DNA of 33,427 nucleotides from an uncultured Alphaproteobacteria bacterium (lineage in GTDB: Bacteria > Pseudomonadota > Alphaproteobacteria > HIMB59 > GCA-002718135): NCBI GenBank assembly GCA_902594815.1, contig CACJNL010000012.1:1-33427 (forward strand). Reading direction: 5' to 3'. Shown in pieces: positions 8,554 through 19,715 of this stretch (its first letter is position 1; each line of letters begins with the position of its first letter). The notes beneath the pieces were generated by a model. The model was not told the origin of the DNA, searched no databases, and saw only the letters and a list, made by a program, of their open reading frames with translations. The position numbers were made by a program, and so were the translations under genes.

Positions 8554-9149
8554 AACATCCAGGGATGACAAATAAAGTTTATAATATTTCTAATGATGTT
8601 TTTAATTGGTCTGAAGATAATTTTAACAGAGCATCAGAAATCATAAAAAAATACCCTAACTCAAGGCAGCAAAGTGCAGTAATACCTTTGTTAGATCTGG
8701 CTCAAAGACAAAACTCTGGATGGTTAAGTAAGACTGCTATTGAAAAAGTCGCTGAGACTTTAAGCATGTCCTATATCCGTGTTTTAGAAGTTGCTACTTT
8801 TTATTCAATGTTTAACCTCGAACCTGTTGGAGAAAATTTTGTTCAAATTTGTAGAACAACTCCATGCTGGTTGAGAGGAAGTGATAAACTTACAAAAGTT
8901 GCTAAAGAAGTATCTAACTCAAAACTTGGAGAAACATCAACTGATAATAAATTCACTATTGTTGAAGTTGAATGTCTAGGAGCATGTTGTAATGCTCCAA
9001 TGGTTCAAATCAATGATGATTACTATGAAGATCTTGATGAGGATAATTTTAGAAAAATATTAATTGATTTAAAAAATAACAAATCAATTAATAAAGGTTC
9101 ACAAATTGGAAGGCAAACATCACATCCAAAAAGAGGTAATGATGCTTAA
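8550..9149 (+). CDS. nuoE: NADH-quinone oxidoreductase subunit E
   Basis: This is the thioredoxin-fold 24-kDa subunit of the NADH dehydrogenase module, holding the [2Fe-2S] cluster N1a. Ligands are Cys101 and Cys106 (CRTTPC) and Cys142 and Cys146 (CLGAC). The 199-residue protein has the helical N-terminal region ([14 protein letters not shown]), the ATFYSMF segment, and a short basic tail ending SHPKRGNDA. The ATG at 8550 overlaps the nuoD stop by four bases; the ATG at 8565 is an alternative. Its 3' end overlaps nuoF by eight bases. Confidence 0.96.
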   Translation: MKHPGMTNKVYNISNDVFNWSEDNFNRASEIIKKYPNSRQQSAVIPLLDLAQRQNSGWLSKTAIEKVAETLSMSYIRVLEVATFYSMFNLEPVGENFVQICRTTPCWLRGSDKLTKVAKEVSNSKLGETSTDNKFTIVEVECLGACCNAPMVQINDDYYEDLDEDNFRKILIDLKNNKSINKGSQIGRQTSHPKRGNDA

Positions 9150-10419
9150 AGAAAAAGATAAGATTTTTAAAAACTTATATGGTTTTGAGGATTGGTCTTT
9201 AAAAGGGGCTATGCAAAGAGGCGTATGGTCAAATACAAAAGAAATTATCGAAAAAGGATCTGATTTTATTGTTGAAGAAATTAAAAGCAGTCAATTACGT
9301 GGAAGAGGAGGCGCAGGCTTTCCTGCAGGATTAAAATGGTCTTTCATGCCTAAAGACTCAGGTAAACCTCATTACTTAGTAGTAAACGCAGATGAGTCAG
9401 AACCAGGAACATGTAAAGATAGAGAGATCATGAGAAATGATCCTCACTTACTATTAGAAGGGTGTTTAGTTGCGGGCTTTGCTATGCACGCAAATGCTTG
9501 TTATATTTATATAAGAGGAGAATATTATAGTGAAGCTTCAAATTTACAAAAGGCGATTGATGAAGCGTATGCTAACAATCTAATTGGAAAAAATGCTTGT
9601 GGGAGTAATTGGGATTATGACATTTATTTGCATAGAGGTGCAGGAGCATATATTTGCGGGGAAGAGACCGCACTTCTTGAAAGTCTAGAGGGTAAAAAAG
9701 GACAACCAAGATTAAAACCACCATTTCCAGCTGGAGCTGGACTCTATGGATGTCCAACAACAGTTACAAATGTGGAAACAATTGCAGTTGCTCCAACTAT
9801 AATTAGAAAAGGCGCTTCTTGGTTTAATTCTCTTGGAAGAGAAAATAACACAGGTACAAAAATTTTTAGTATTTCGGGTCACGTAAATAACCCTTGTAAT
9901 GTTGAAGAAGAAATGGGTATCGGATTAAAAGAGTTAATCGAAACTCATGCTGGTGGTGTTATAGGTGGATGGGATAATTTATTAGCTGTAATTCCAGGTG
10001 GAGCTAGCGTACCTTTAATTCCAAAATCAATTTGCGATACTGTAAAAATGGACTTTGATAGTTTGAAGGAAGTTCAAAGCGGTCTTGGTACAGCAGCAGT
10101 AATAGTAATGAATAAATCTACAGACATTGTTGATGCAATTTGTAGACTGTCACATTTTTATAAACACGAAAGCTGTGGTCAATGTACACCATGTAGAGAA
10201 GGAACTGGATGGATGTTTAGAATGATGGAGAAAATGGTTAAAGGTGATGCCAAAGTAAATGATATTGATAAACTTTTAGATGTTACCAAGCAAATAGAAG
10301 GGCATACAATATGTGCACTAGGGGATGCTGCTGCGTGGCCTATTCAAGGTTTAATGAGACATTTTCGACCAGAAGTCGAGAGAAGAATTAAAGAATATAG
10401 AATAAGTGAGGTGGCATAA
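9142..10419 (+). CDS. nuoF: NADH-quinone oxidoreductase subunit F
   Basis: This 51-kDa subunit accepts electrons from NADH through FMN. Numbered from ATG 9142 (425 residues), it has [13 protein letters not shown] (54-66), the nucleotide-binding [15 protein letters not shown] (167-181), and cluster N3 ligands Cys345, Cys348 and Cys351 (SCGQCTPC) plus Cys391 (HTICALGD). The open frame reaches back to a TTG at 9106, but that would overlap nuoE heavily. AGAGG at 9132-9136 lies five bases before the ATG at 9142. The ATG at 9139 is too close to this SD but cannot be excluded. The TAA stop shares its last base with the nuoG ATG. Confidence 0.96.
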   Translation: MLKEKDKIFKNLYGFEDWSLKGAMQRGVWSNTKEIIEKGSDFIVEEIKSSQLRGRGGAGFPAGLKWSFMPKDSGKPHYLVVNADESEPGTCKDREIMRNDPHLLLEGCLVAGFAMHANACYIYIRGEYYSEASNLQKAIDEAYANNLIGKNACGSNWDYDIYLHRGAGAYICGEETALLESLEGKKGQPRLKPPFPAGAGLYGCPTTVTNVETIAVAPTIIRKGASWFNSLGRENNTGTKIFSISGHVNNPCNVEEEMGIGLKELIETHAGGVIGGWDNLLAVIPGGASVPLIPKSICDTVKMDFDSLKEVQSGLGTAAVIVMNKSTDIVDAICRLSHFYKHESCGQCTPCREGTGWMFRMMEKMVKGDAKVNDIDKLLDVTKQIEGHTICALGDAAAWPIQGLMRHFRPEVERRIKEYRISEVA

Positions 10420-12467
10420 TGCCAACTATTACAATTGATAATAAAAAAGTTGAGTTTGAAAATGGAATGACAGTGATGCAAGCATGTGAGCTTGCTGGAG
10501 CTGAGATACCTAGGTTTTGTTATCATGAAAAACTTTCTATAGCAGGTAATTGCAGGATGTGCCTTGTTGAAATGGAAAAAGCTCCAAAGCCTATAGCGTC
10601 TTGTGCAATGCCAGCTGGAGACGGTATGGTAATTAAAACAAACACTGACACAGTTCAAAAAGCAAGAAAAGGAGTGATGGAATTTCTTTTAATAAACCAT
10701 CCCCTGGATTGTCCAATTTGTGATCAGGGTGGAGAGTGTGATCTGCAAGATCAGGCTTTGCATTATGGTTTTGATAAATCAAGATATCAAGAAAATAAGC
10801 GTGCAGTAAAAAACAAACATATGGGTCCATTAGTCAGTACTATAATGACAAGATGTATTCATTGTACAAGATGTGTAAGATTTTCAACTGAAGTTGCTGG
10901 TGTAGATGATTTGGGATTACTTGGTAGAGGCGAGAATGCTGAAATAACTACCTATTTAGAGAAAACAATTGACTCCGAATTGTCAGGTAATGTTATTGAT
11001 TTGTGCCCAGTTGGAGCACTAACAAGTAAGCCTTATGCTTATAAGTCAAGGCCATGGGAGTTAACTAAAACTGAAACACATGATGTGCTAGATGGAGTGG
11101 GTTCAAGTATAAGAGTTGATACACGTGGAAAGCAAGTTTTAAGAGTTTTGCCTCGCATTAATGAAGATACAAATGAAGAATGGATCAATGATAAAACAAG
11201 ATTCGCGATAGATGGTTTATCAAAACAAAGATTAGATAAAGTATATATAAAAAATGACAATAAACTAAATGTTGCTGATTGGGACACGGCTTTAAACAAA
11301 ATAAAAGATGAATTAAATAAAAGAGGAAAAGAAAACGCAATTGCATTATCAGGTAAATTTACTGATGCCGAAACAATTATCGCATCAAAACTATTTTTAG
11401 ATGGTTTAGGTTCGAACTTATATGATTGTAGATTTGACAATGCACAGATTATTCATAATGAAAGTGAAAGTTATAAATTTAACTCTTCAATTCAAGAAAT
11501 CGAAAATGCTGACGCAATTTTACTAGTTGGCTCAAATCCTAGATGGGAAGCAAGTGTACTTAATGCAAGAATTAGAAAAGCTTACATAAATAATAATTGT
11601 AAAGTGGGAGTTATTGGTCCAGACCTTGATCTTAACTATCCTTACACAAAGATTTCTAATTCTTTAAGCGGATTAAATGACATTAAGGAAAAAAAATCAG
11701 AATTCTCAAATATTTTTCATAATTCAAAAAATCCATTAATCATTATCGGAACATCAGCTATCAATAACAGTGAGGGAGCATCTGTTTTAAAGTTATGCGC
11801 AGACATCGCAAAAAAATTACCTAATTATTCTAATACATTTAACCCACTGAATATATTAAATCAGGACATCTCAAGAGTGGGCTCATTGGAGTTAGGTTTT
11901 GTAAATAAATATTTTGATAAGAAGTTTGAAGAAAACATAAAAGAAAATATTAAAATTAATAAGCCTGTTATCTTTTTATTAGGATTAGATGAGATCGACC
12001 CAAAAAATCTAGAACAAGCATTTGTTGTATATATTGGTCACCATGGTGATTTGAACGCTCAACATGCTGATATTATATTACCGTCTCCAGCTTATACTGA
12101 AAAAACTTCTACTTTCATGAACATTGAGGGACGAGTAATACAAACATCGAGATGTCATAACCCACTTGGAGAAGCAAAAGAAGAATGGAAAATATTTAGA
12201 GTTCTTAGTGACCTTATGAATTGTGATTTACAATTTAATAACCTCAATGATGTAAGAAAATATCTAGTTGATAATAATAAAAATTTCCTTCAAATTCTAG
12301 AATGTAATAATACATCAAATTTATCTTTTGCATCACCAGAAGTAATTACTGAACATACTATTGCATATAACATTAGTAATTTTTACATGAACGACTCTAT
12401 TTCTCGTTCCTCAGAAACTATGGCAAATTGCACAAATGAAATTCTCAATAAAGCAAAAGCTTCATGA
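10419..12467 (+). CDS. nuoG: NADH-quinone oxidoreductase subunit G
   Basis: This is the 75-kDa subunit (682 residues), the electron wire between NuoF and NuoI. [2Fe-2S] N1b is bound by Cys34, Cys45, Cys48 and Cys62. N5 has His94, Cys98, Cys101 and Cys107 ([14 protein letters not shown]). The following [4Fe-4S] cluster has Cys146, Cys149, Cys152 and Cys196. The remainder is the molybdopterin-oxidoreductase-like fold without a cofactor. The length fits the short alphaproteobacterial/mitochondrial form rather than the about 900-residue E. coli form, and there is no extra N7 cysteine set. The C-terminal third is less conserved by eye. It overlaps nuoF by one base and nuoH by four. Confidence 0.96.
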   Translation: MPTITIDNKKVEFENGMTVMQACELAGAEIPRFCYHEKLSIAGNCRMCLVEMEKAPKPIASCAMPAGDGMVIKTNTDTVQKARKGVMEFLLINHPLDCPICDQGGECDLQDQALHYGFDKSRYQENKRAVKNKHMGPLVSTIMTRCIHCTRCVRFSTEVAGVDDLGLLGRGENAEITTYLEKTIDSELSGNVIDLCPVGALTSKPYAYKSRPWELTKTETHDVLDGVGSSIRVDTRGKQVLRVLPRINEDTNEEWINDKTRFAIDGLSKQRLDKVYIKNDNKLNVADWDTALNKIKDELNKRGKENAIALSGKFTDAETIIASKLFLDGLGSNLYDCRFDNAQIIHNESESYKFNSSIQEIENADAILLVGSNPRWEASVLNARIRKAYINNNCKVGVIGPDLDLNYPYTKISNSLSGLNDIKEKKSEFSNIFHNSKNPLIIIGTSAINNSEGASVLKLCADIAKKLPNYSNTFNPLNILNQDISRVGSLELGFVNKYFDKKFEENIKENIKINKPVIFLLGLDEIDPKNLEQAFVVYIGHHGDLNAQHADIILPSPAYTEKTSTFMNIEGRVIQTSRCHNPLGEAKEEWKIFRVLSDLMNCDLQFNNLNDVRKYLVDNNKNFLQILECNNTSNLSFASPEVITEHTIAYNISNFYMNDSISRSSETMANCTNEILNKAKAS

Positions 12468-13486
12468 ATAATTTTTCATATTTAAATGATTTAATGATTC
12501 CTGGTGGAATTATTATTGCTCAAATAATGGCAGTATTGATGCCAGTTCTAATTTCAGTTGCATTTTTAGTATATGCTGAAAGAAAAGTTCTTGCCCTTAT
12601 TCAGCTGCGTCGTGGCCCAAATGTGGTTGGACCCTTTGGCATCCTTCAAAGTTTTGCTGATGCTCTAAAATTATTAACTAAAGAAAATATTGTTCCAGCT
12701 AATTCTAACAAAATTGTTTTTTTATTAGCCCCTATTATTACAATGGTGCTCAGTTTAGCAGGTTGGGCAGTTATACCTTTTGCTCCAAATTGGGTGATAG
12801 CAGATATTAATGTCGGAATAATGTATCTCTTTGCTGTATCATCACTTGGTGTTTATGGAATAATTATGGCTGGATGGGCTAGCAACTCACAGTATCCTTT
12901 TCTTGGTGCATTACGGTCAGCAGCTCAAATGGTATCATATGAAGTTTCAATTGGATTTGTTATTATTACTGTATTACTTTGTGTAGGATCTCTTAACTTA
13001 TCAAAAATAGTTGAAGCACAAGAAACAGTGTGGTTTGCAATTCCTCTACTTCCAATGTTTGTCGTTTTTTTCATTTCAGCTCTGGCAGAGACAAATAGAT
13101 TACCTTTTGACTTACCTGAGGATGAGTCAACTCTTGTTGCGGGATTTTTTACTGAGTATTCATCTGCTTCTTTTGTATTATTTTTTCTTGGTGAGTATGC
13201 AAGCATGATCCTTATGAGTTCTATGACAGTAATATTATTTATGGGTGGCTGGTTACCACCGTTTGATATATTTCCATTAAATGCAGTACCAGGAGTAATA
13301 TGGTTTGTAATTAAGATTATATTTATCTTATTTTTGTTTATATGGGTTAGAGGAACTTTTCCTAGATATAGATATGATCAATTAATGAGACTCGGCTGGA
13401 AGATTTTTTTACCACTATCATTACTATGGGTAGTTTTAACAGCAGGTTTTTTAATTGTATTTGATATGGTGCCAAACTCTATATGA
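12464..13486 (+). CDS. nuoH: NADH-quinone oxidoreductase subunit H
   Basis: This membrane subunit (340 residues, about eight or nine hydrophobic segments) forms the quinone tunnel with NuoB and NuoD and couples redox to proton transfer. Conserved cytosolic loops are present: [20 protein letters not shown] (38-57), followed by [11 protein letters not shown], and [17 protein letters not shown] (206-222), rich in the acidic residues needed for coupling. ATGA overlaps link it to nuoG before and nuoI after. A small open frame in another phase inside it has no support as a gene. Confidence 0.97.
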   Translation: MNNFSYLNDLMIPGGIIIAQIMAVLMPVLISVAFLVYAERKVLALIQLRRGPNVVGPFGILQSFADALKLLTKENIVPANSNKIVFLLAPIITMVLSLAGWAVIPFAPNWVIADINVGIMYLFAVSSLGVYGIIMAGWASNSQYPFLGALRSAAQMVSYEVSIGFVIITVLLCVGSLNLSKIVEAQETVWFAIPLLPMFVVFFISALAETNRLPFDLPEDESTLVAGFFTEYSSASFVLFFLGEYASMILMSSMTVILFMGGWLPPFDIFPLNAVPGVIWFVIKIIFILFLFIWVRGTFPRYRYDQLMRLGWKIFLPLSLLWVVLTAGFLIVFDMVPNSI

Positions 13487-13962
13487 TAAAATATATTAAA
13501 TCATTTACACTTTTTGAATTGTTGCAAGGAATGTTTTTAACTTTGAAATATATGTTCAAAGCAAAGGTAACAATAAATTATCCTCATGAAAAAGGCCCTC
13601 TAAGTCCTAGGTTCAGAGGTGAACACGCATTAAGAAGATATCCCAGCGGTGAAGAGAGATGTATTGCATGTAAATTATGTGAAGCGGTTTGTCCTGCGCA
13701 AGCTATTACTATCGAAGCTGAGCCAAGAGAGGATGGAAGTAGAAGAACTACTAGATATGACATTGATATGAGTAAATGTATTTATTGCGGGTTGTGTCAG
13801 GAGTCATGCCCTGTCGATGCAATTGTTGAGGGTCCAAATTTTGAATTTGCAACAGAAACAAGAGAAGAATTGATGTACACAAAAGAAAAACTTCTTGAAA
13901 ATGGAGATAGGTGGGAACAAGAGATTGCTCAAAATATTTATTTAGATAGGAAATATCGTTAA
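13483..13962 (+). CDS. nuoI: NADH-quinone oxidoreductase subunit I
   Basis: This ferredoxin-like subunit (159 residues) carries two [4Fe-4S] clusters, N6a and N6b, that pass electrons to N2. Motifs are Cys60-x2-Cys63-x2-Cys66-x3-Cys70-Pro and Cys99-x2-Cys102-x2-Cys105-x3-Cys109-Pro. An N-terminal amphipathic stretch ([16 protein letters not shown]) anchors it to the membrane arm, and [19 protein letters not shown] is the family signature. It overlaps nuoH by four bases and nuoJ by one. Confidence 0.97.
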   Translation: MIKYIKSFTLFELLQGMFLTLKYMFKAKVTINYPHEKGPLSPRFRGEHALRRYPSGEERCIACKLCEAVCPAQAITIEAEPREDGSRRTTRYDIDMSKCIYCGLCQESCPVDAIVEGPNFEFATETREELMYTKEKLLENGDRWEQEIAQNIYLDRKYR

Positions 13963-14573
13963 TGTATTTGTATTCAATTACATTTTATATTTTTTCACTA
14001 GTTGCTGTTTTATCAGCTTTAATGGTTATAAGTGCACGTAATCCAGTCCATTCAGTTTTGTTTTTAATTTTGAGTTTTGTCAATGCATCAGGATTGTTTG
14101 TTTTATTAGGAGCAGAATTTTTGGCAATGATTTTAGTAGTTGTTTATGTCGGGGCTGTTGCTGTACTTTTTTTATTTGTTGTAATGATGTTAGATATAAA
14201 TTTTGTTAAATTAAGAGAGGGGTTCCTTCAATATTTACCTTTTGGGGCTCTGTTAGGGATTGTTCTTATTATAGAGTTAGGAATTTTATTTCTTACAAAA
14301 TCGTTTTCCGAAAATTCTCTCTCACAGTTTGTCCAGTCACCTCAAATCAATGAAGTTGAAAACACTAAATTAATTGGTCAAGTTTTATATACAGATTATT
14401 TTTACTTATTTCAAATTAGTGGTTTGATTCTTTTAGTGGCAATGGTGGGATCCATAACACTTACATTAAGAGATAGGGGGCAGGTCAAAAGGCAAAACAT
14501 CTCTTCTCAAAATTTTATTGATGAAAAGAATGCTATAGAAAAGAAAAAAATTAAATTGGGTGAAGGTATTTAA
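13962..14573 (+). CDS. nuoJ: NADH-quinone oxidoreductase subunit J
   Basis: This hydrophobic complex I subunit (203 residues) has about five membrane segments. Recognisable family parts are [20 protein letters not shown] (25-44) and the pi-bulge helix region [19 protein letters not shown]. The C-terminal tail after [10 protein letters not shown] is hydrophilic and lysine-rich. TAATG overlaps of one base join it to nuoI and nuoK. No oddity seen. Confidence 0.95.
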   Translation: MYLYSITFYIFSLVAVLSALMVISARNPVHSVLFLILSFVNASGLFVLLGAEFLAMILVVVYVGAVAVLFLFVVMMLDINFVKLREGFLQYLPFGALLGIVLIIELGILFLTKSFSENSLSQFVQSPQINEVENTKLIGQVLYTDYFYLFQISGLILLVAMVGSITLTLRDRGQVKRQNISSQNFIDEKNAIEKKKIKLGEGI

Positions 14574-14878
14574 TGATTTATCTGGAACATTATTTATTTC
14601 TTGCGGCTATAATTTTTACAATTGGTGTTCTGGGAATTTTTTTAAATAAAAAAAATGTTATAATTATTTTAATGTCTATTGAATTAATTTTATTATCGGT
14701 CAACATAAACCTAATTTCTTTTTCTGTTTTCTTGAATGATATTTCAGGTCAAATTTTTGCAATGTTAACATTAACTGTTGCTGCGGCAGAAGCTGCGATT
14801 GGATTAGCAATTCTTGTTGTGTTTTATAGAAACTTAGGATCAATCGAAGTAAATAAAATCAATAAATTAAAAGGATAA
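14573..14878 (+). CDS. nuoK: NADH-quinone oxidoreductase subunit K
   Basis: NuoK is a 101-residue, three-helix membrane subunit with the conserved membrane glutamates of the proton channel. One is in [13 protein letters not shown] and the other in [15 protein letters not shown]. Its length is the family norm. It overlaps nuoJ by one base; nuoL follows after nine bases. Confidence 0.96.
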   Translation: MIYLEHYLFLAAIIFTIGVLGIFLNKKNVIIILMSIELILLSVNINLISFSVFLNDISGQIFAMLTLTVAAAEAAIGLAILVVFYRNLGSIEVNKINKLKG

Positions 14879-14887
14879 ACTTTATTT

Positions 14888-16795
14888 ATGGCCCAATTAA
14901 TTGTTTTTCTTCCTTTAATAGGTTTTCTATTTTGTTTTTTCTTTGGCAAAAAATTTAACTTTAAAGTATCACAAATCCTAACAACATCGCTGCTATTCTT
15001 ATCTGCAATTCTATCCTGGATTTTATTTTTCTCATATATTGGAGAAAAAGAAACTCAAATAATTCATATTTTCAACTGGTTCACATCAGGTAATTTTATT
15101 GTCGATTGGTCTATTCGATTGGACGCACTGACAACCACAATGTTTGTAGTGGTATGTAGTGTTTCAGCTTGTGTTCATCTTTACTCTATTGGATATATGA
15201 GTGATGACCCATCAAAAGAGAGATTTATGGGATATTTAAGTCTTTTCACTTTCTTTATGTTGATGTTAGTCTCTAGTAACAATTTGCTGCAAATGTTTTT
15301 TGGCTGGGAAGGAGTAGGCCTGGCTTCATATTTACTAATAGGCTTTTGGCACCATAAACCATCTGCTAACAATGCTGCAATAAAAGCTTTTATTGTTAAT
15401 AGGGTAGGAGATTTTGGATATGCCTTGGGGATAGCAGGTGTTTTTTATATTTTTGGATCTATTGAGTTTAGTGTTATCTTTGACAACGTTGATAATTTTA
15501 AGGATCACACCATTCATTTTATAGGTTTAAATTTCAGCACAATTGATTTGCTTTGCTTCCTTTTATTCATTGGAGCAATGGGTAAATCTGCTCAACTTGG
15601 TTTGCATACTTGGTTACCCGATGCAATGGAGGGCCCAACACCTGTTTCAGCACTTATTCATGCAGCAACAATGGTAACAGCTGGTGTATTTTTAGTAGCT
15701 AGAATGAGCCCATTATTTGAATATGCTTTAGTTACAAATTTATTTATTACTTTTATTGGTGCCTCAACTGCTATTTTTGCAGCAAGTATTGCACTTACAC
15801 AAAACGACATTAAAAGAGTTATAGCTTATTCAACGTGTAGCCAATTAGGATATATGTTTTTTGCAGCAGGTCTCGGTGCATACAACGCTTCAATTTTCCA
15901 TTTGATGACCCATGGTTTTTTTAAGGCATTACTATTTTTATCAGCTGGATCAGTTATTCATGCAATGCATCATGAACAAGATATGCGTAAAATGGGTGGT
16001 TTATTCAAAAAAATTCCTTTTACCGGTTCAATGATGTGGATTGGGTCACTTGCAATTATAGGCTTCCCATATTTCTCAGGTTACTACTCAAAAGAAAGTA
16101 TTTTAGAAAATGCATACTATTCAAGTTCCTCAATGGCAACCTTTGCTTATATTATTGGAATCTTAACAGCTCTTTTAACAGCCTTTTATTCATGGAGATT
16201 ATTATTTATGACTTTTCATGGTGAGACAAGATCTGATTTAAAAACCTATGATCATGCTCACGAGTCACCACTTGTAATGACTATTCCTTTAATATTATTG
16301 GCTTTTGGATCAATTTTTGCAGGAATATTATTTTCAAATTTCTATATTGGAAAATTACAATATTCTTTCTGGGGAGACTCCATAATTCTGCATGACGGTA
16401 AACATTATTATTTGCCTTTTATTCAAACTTTGATAGTTAAAAGCTCAGTAGCAATTGGTGTTATGTTAGCGGCATTAATCTATTTCTACAGAAATCATTT
16501 ATCTAAAAATTTAGAACATAATTTAGATCCCCTTTATTCTATTTCTTACAACAAGTGGTATGTTGATGAACTTTATCATTCAATTTTTATTAGACCATAT
16601 TTCTATCTGGCTAATTTGTTTTGGAAAAAAGGGGATGAAAAAATTATCGATGGATATGGTCCTAACGGAATTTCAAAAGTAGTATCTATATCTTCGGGTT
16701 ATTTAAGTCGTTTTCAGTCAGGATATTTATACCATTACGCTTTTGCGATGTTGGGTGGTTTAGTAATAATTTTAACATGGTTTATATATTATTAA
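14888..16795 (+). CDS. nuoL: NADH-quinone oxidoreductase subunit L
   Basis: This is the distal antiporter-like, proton-pumping subunit of complex I (635 residues). The key glutamate is Glu141 in GWEGVGL and the key lysine Lys233 in MGKSAQLGLHTW, followed by the signature LPDAMEGPTPVSALIH (243-258). The C-terminal part includes a polar stretch before the last membrane helix, consistent with the lateral helix of NuoL. The ATG lies nine bases after nuoK; AGGA is present but rather far away. The stop is directly followed by the nuoM ATG. Confidence 0.97.
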   Translation: MAQLIVFLPLIGFLFCFFFGKKFNFKVSQILTTSLLFLSAILSWILFFSYIGEKETQIIHIFNWFTSGNFIVDWSIRLDALTTTMFVVVCSVSACVHLYSIGYMSDDPSKERFMGYLSLFTFFMLMLVSSNNLLQMFFGWEGVGLASYLLIGFWHHKPSANNAAIKAFIVNRVGDFGYALGIAGVFYIFGSIEFSVIFDNVDNFKDHTIHFIGLNFSTIDLLCFLLFIGAMGKSAQLGLHTWLPDAMEGPTPVSALIHAATMVTAGVFLVARMSPLFEYALVTNLFITFIGASTAIFAASIALTQNDIKRVIAYSTCSQLGYMFFAAGLGAYNASIFHLMTHGFFKALLFLSAGSVIHAMHHEQDMRKMGGLFKKIPFTGSMMWIGSLAIIGFPYFSGYYSKESILENAYYSSSSMATFAYIIGILTALLTAFYSWRLLFMTFHGETRSDLKTYDHAHESPLVMTIPLILLAFGSIFAGILFSNFYIGKLQYSFWGDSIILHDGKHYYLPFIQTLIVKSSVAIGVMLAALIYFYRNHLSKNLEHNLDPLYSISYNKWYVDELYHSIFIRPYFYLANLFWKKGDEKIIDGYGPNGISKVVSISSGYLSRFQSGYLYHYAFAMLGGLVIILTWFIYY

Positions 16796-18280
16796 ATGAC
16801 AGAAATGCCTTTATTATCATTAACAATTTTTTTACCTTTATTGGGCGCTTTAGTTATTCTTTTAATTAAAGAAGATGAAAACTCTGTAAACAATATCAAA
16901 AAAGTTGCTTTATGGACATCGATAGGAGTTTTTCTTTTAAGCTTATTAATATGGCTTCAGTTTGATAATAATAACGGAAGTTATCAGTTTGAAGAAAAGT
17001 TTAGATGGTTCAATGATTTTAATTTTTCTTATCACATTGGTATTGACGGCATTTCTCTATTTATGGTGATCTTGAGTACTTTTTTAACACCTCTTTGCAT
17101 CTTAGCAAGTTGGGAAAGCATCAAAAAAAGAGTTAAAGAATATATGATCGCTTTTTTATTCCTTGAGACGGTAATGATTGGAATGTTCGCCTCTGTTGAT
17201 ATTTTGCTTTTTTATATTTTCTTTGAAGCAGTTTTAATCCCAATGTATCTCATAATTGGCATCTGGGGTGGAGAGAGAAGAATTTACGCATCTTTTAAAT
17301 TCTTCTTATATACACTGTTAGGATCAGTTCTAATGTTAATAGCTATTGTTGTAATCTACAGGTTAACTGATTCAATGAGCATAGAAACGCTGCAAGGAAA
17401 TTATTTTACTAAAAATATTCAGATTTATTTATGGCTAGCCTTCTTTGCTTCATTTGCTGTTAAAATTCCAATGTGGCCTTTTCATACTTGGTTACCCGAT
17501 GCGCATGTGGAAGCACCTACAGCAGGCTCAGTTATATTAGCGGGTGTACTGCTAAAAATGGGAGGGTATGGTTTTATAAGATTTTCCTTAGGTATGTTAC
17601 CAGAGGCTTCTTATTATTTTTCTCCTTTAATAATGACTCTTAGTATAGTTGCAGTTGTGTACACCTCACTTGTTGCTTTAGCGCAAACTGATATAAAAAA
17701 ATTAATTGCATACTCATCAGTGGCGCACATGGGATTAGTTACTATTGGAATATTTCTAGTTAATTCCCAGGGCTTAGAGGGAGCAATGATACAAATGATA
17801 AGTCACGGAGTTGTATCGGGAGCTCTATTTTTATGTGTAGGAGTTATATATGACCGCATGCACACTAGAGATATTAATTTTTATGGCGGCTTAGTCAACA
17901 GAATGCCAATTTATGCAACAGTCTTTATGATATTTATGCTAGGCTCTGTAGGTCTGCCAGGTACAAGTGGTTTTATTGGAGAATTTTTGGTTATAGTGGG
18001 GGCATTTCAATATTCAAGCATTGTTGTCATTGGCGCCGCAACAGGTATTGTTCTCTCAGCAGTTTATATGTTGTATTTATACAAGCGAATTATTTTTGGT
18101 GTGATGACTAATGAAAAATTGACTGAGATTTTAGATTTGGATAACAGAGAAAAAATTATCCTAATACCTCTAGCGATTGCTGTCATATTTATTGGAATTT
18201 TTCCAAATATTTTTATTGAACCTATGAGACTACCAATAGAGTCAATTATATCTAACTATGAGTCTGCAAATGCTAAATAA
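16796..18280 (+). CDS. nuoM: NADH-quinone oxidoreductase subunit M
   Basis: This is the second antiporter-like pump subunit (494 residues). Glu144 in FFEAVLIPMYL and Lys223 in AVKIPMWPFHTWLPD are the expected proton-path residues, followed by AHVEAPTAGSVILAG. About 14 hydrophobic helices can be traced. It starts immediately after the nuoL stop and its 3' end overlaps nuoN by 23 bases if nuoN begins at 18258. Confidence 0.97.
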   Translation: MTEMPLLSLTIFLPLLGALVILLIKEDENSVNNIKKVALWTSIGVFLLSLLIWLQFDNNNGSYQFEEKFRWFNDFNFSYHIGIDGISLFMVILSTFLTPLCILASWESIKKRVKEYMIAFLFLETVMIGMFASVDILLFYIFFEAVLIPMYLIIGIWGGERRIYASFKFFLYTLLGSVLMLIAIVVIYRLTDSMSIETLQGNYFTKNIQIYLWLAFFASFAVKIPMWPFHTWLPDAHVEAPTAGSVILAGVLLKMGGYGFIRFSLGMLPEASYYFSPLIMTLSIVAVVYTSLVALAQTDIKKLIAYSSVAHMGLVTIGIFLVNSQGLEGAMIQMISHGVVSGALFLCVGVIYDRMHTRDINFYGGLVNRMPIYATVFMIFMLGSVGLPGTSGFIGEFLVIVGAFQYSSIVVIGAATGIVLSAVYMLYLYKRIIFGVMTNEKLTEILDLDNREKIILIPLAIAVIFIGIFPNIFIEPMRLPIESIISNYESANAK

Positions 18281-19706
18281 TTTAATGCATATCCTTTTTG
18301 TTCCAGAAGTCACTTTGGCTATTCTTGCTGTTGCGTGTTTGATGTATGGATTGTTTTCAAAAAATAATTCTTTCAATAAAGCTACTAACTTTGCGACACT
18401 ATCATTGTTATTTGTAAGTTTATTAATCTTTTTTGACTTTTCTACAAACTTTGCCTTATTTGATAGTTTTTTTTCAAATACACAATTTACAAAATTTTTT
18501 AAAATTCTAACAACCTTAGGTGCGGCAATATCTTTAATTATTTCTAAAAACTATTTCATTGATAGCAAAATTAACAAATTTGAAATACCAACTTTACTTT
18601 TATTTTCCACTTTGGGCATGTTGATAATGATAAGCTCAAAAAATTTAATGATTATGTATTTAGCAATAGAACTACAGAGCTTATCTCTCTATGTTGTAGC
18701 TTCTATCAAAAGAAATTCAATAGAGTCTGCTGAGTCGGGAGTAAAATATTTTATTTTAGGAGCTCTATCTTCTGGTATTTTACTTTATGGCTTTTCTTTA
18801 GTTTACGGATTTACAGGTCATACATCTTTTGAAGGTATCGCTAATTCTTTGGTTGAAATAGATAATCTTCCTATTGGATTAATCTTTGGATTAGTTTTTG
18901 TATTAGTTGGTCTTGCATTTAAAGTATCTGCTGTACCTTTTCATATGTGGACACCAGATGTTTATGAAGGGGCCCCAACTTCAATCACAGCATTTTTTGC
19001 CATTGTGCCAAAACTTGCTGCAATCGCATTAATATTTAGATTTTGTCTTGAGCCATTCGGTAAATTTTATTTTGAATGGACTCAAGTTATATTCTTTTTG
19101 TCCATTGCCTCAATGTTTCTGGGGGCTATCGCAGCAATTGCACAAAAAAATCTTAAAAGACTACTTGCTTATAGTTCCATAGGTCATGTGGGATATGTAT
19201 TAATCGCTCTGGTTTCTGCTAGTGATCAAGGTTTAAAAAGTGCCTCGATTTATATGTTTATTTATCTAGTTATGAACATTGCAGTGTTTTCAATTATCTT
19301 GTCATTAAAAAAATCAGATGCCTATGTTGAAAAAATAAGTTCGCTAAGTGGTTTAAGTAAATCAAACCCTGTTATTAGTGCATCTTTAGCGATAATAATG
19401 TTATCAATGGCTGGAATTCCACCATTTATCGGCTTTTTTGGAAAATTGTATGTATTTATTGCAGCTATTGAAAGTCAATTGTACATATTAGCTGTGCTAG
19501 GGGTACTAGCTAGCGTAATTTCGGCATTTTATTATCTAAGAATTATTAAGGGTATGTATTTTGATGAACCAGATGATAATCAAACTTTTGAATTTACAAT
19601 AAGCTCAGAGTCTAAAGTGATATTATCTATCTTAATGTTATTAATTACATTTTTTATACTTTATCCTTCACTTTTAACTGATGTTGTTTCAAGTATATCT
19701 CTTTGA
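18258..19706 (+). CDS. nuoN: NADH-quinone oxidoreductase subunit N
   Basis: This is the third antiporter-like subunit (482 residues from ATG 18258). Glu138 in AIELQSLSLY and Lys222 in AFKVSAVPFHMW, then PDVYEGAPTSITAFF, identify it. Other in-frame ATGs at 18270 and 18285 would reduce or remove the overlap with nuoM. No Shine-Dalgarno sequence separates them, so the first residues are uncertain. It closes the 14-gene operon. Only nine bases lie between it and birA, so transcription probably continues. Confidence 0.96.
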   Translation: MSLQMLNNLMHILFVPEVTLAILAVACLMYGLFSKNNSFNKATNFATLSLLFVSLLIFFDFSTNFALFDSFFSNTQFTKFFKILTTLGAAISLIISKNYFIDSKINKFEIPTLLLFSTLGMLIMISSKNLMIMYLAIELQSLSLYVVASIKRNSIESAESGVKYFILGALSSGILLYGFSLVYGFTGHTSFEGIANSLVEIDNLPIGLIFGLVFVLVGLAFKVSAVPFHMWTPDVYEGAPTSITAFFAIVPKLAAIALIFRFCLEPFGKFYFEWTQVIFFLSIASMFLGAIAAIAQKNLKRLLAYSSIGHVGYVLIALVSASDQGLKSASIYMFIYLVMNIAVFSIILSLKKSDAYVEKISSLSGLSKSNPVISASLAIIMLSMAGIPPFIGFFGKLYVFIAAIESQLYILAVLGVLASVISAFYYLRIIKGMYFDEPDDNQTFEFTISSESKVILSILMLLITFFILYPSLLTDVVSSISL

Positions 19707-19715
19707 TTTAGATTA

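Noticed and set aside
11039-11440. Antisense open frame of 133 codons within nuoG.
   Set aside because: Shadow of the NuoG frame; no ribosome binding site, domain or promoter.
13011-13208. Small + strand frame inside nuoH in another phase.
   Set aside because: Hydrophobic only because it is frame-shifted membrane-protein DNA; no SD and no plausible role.
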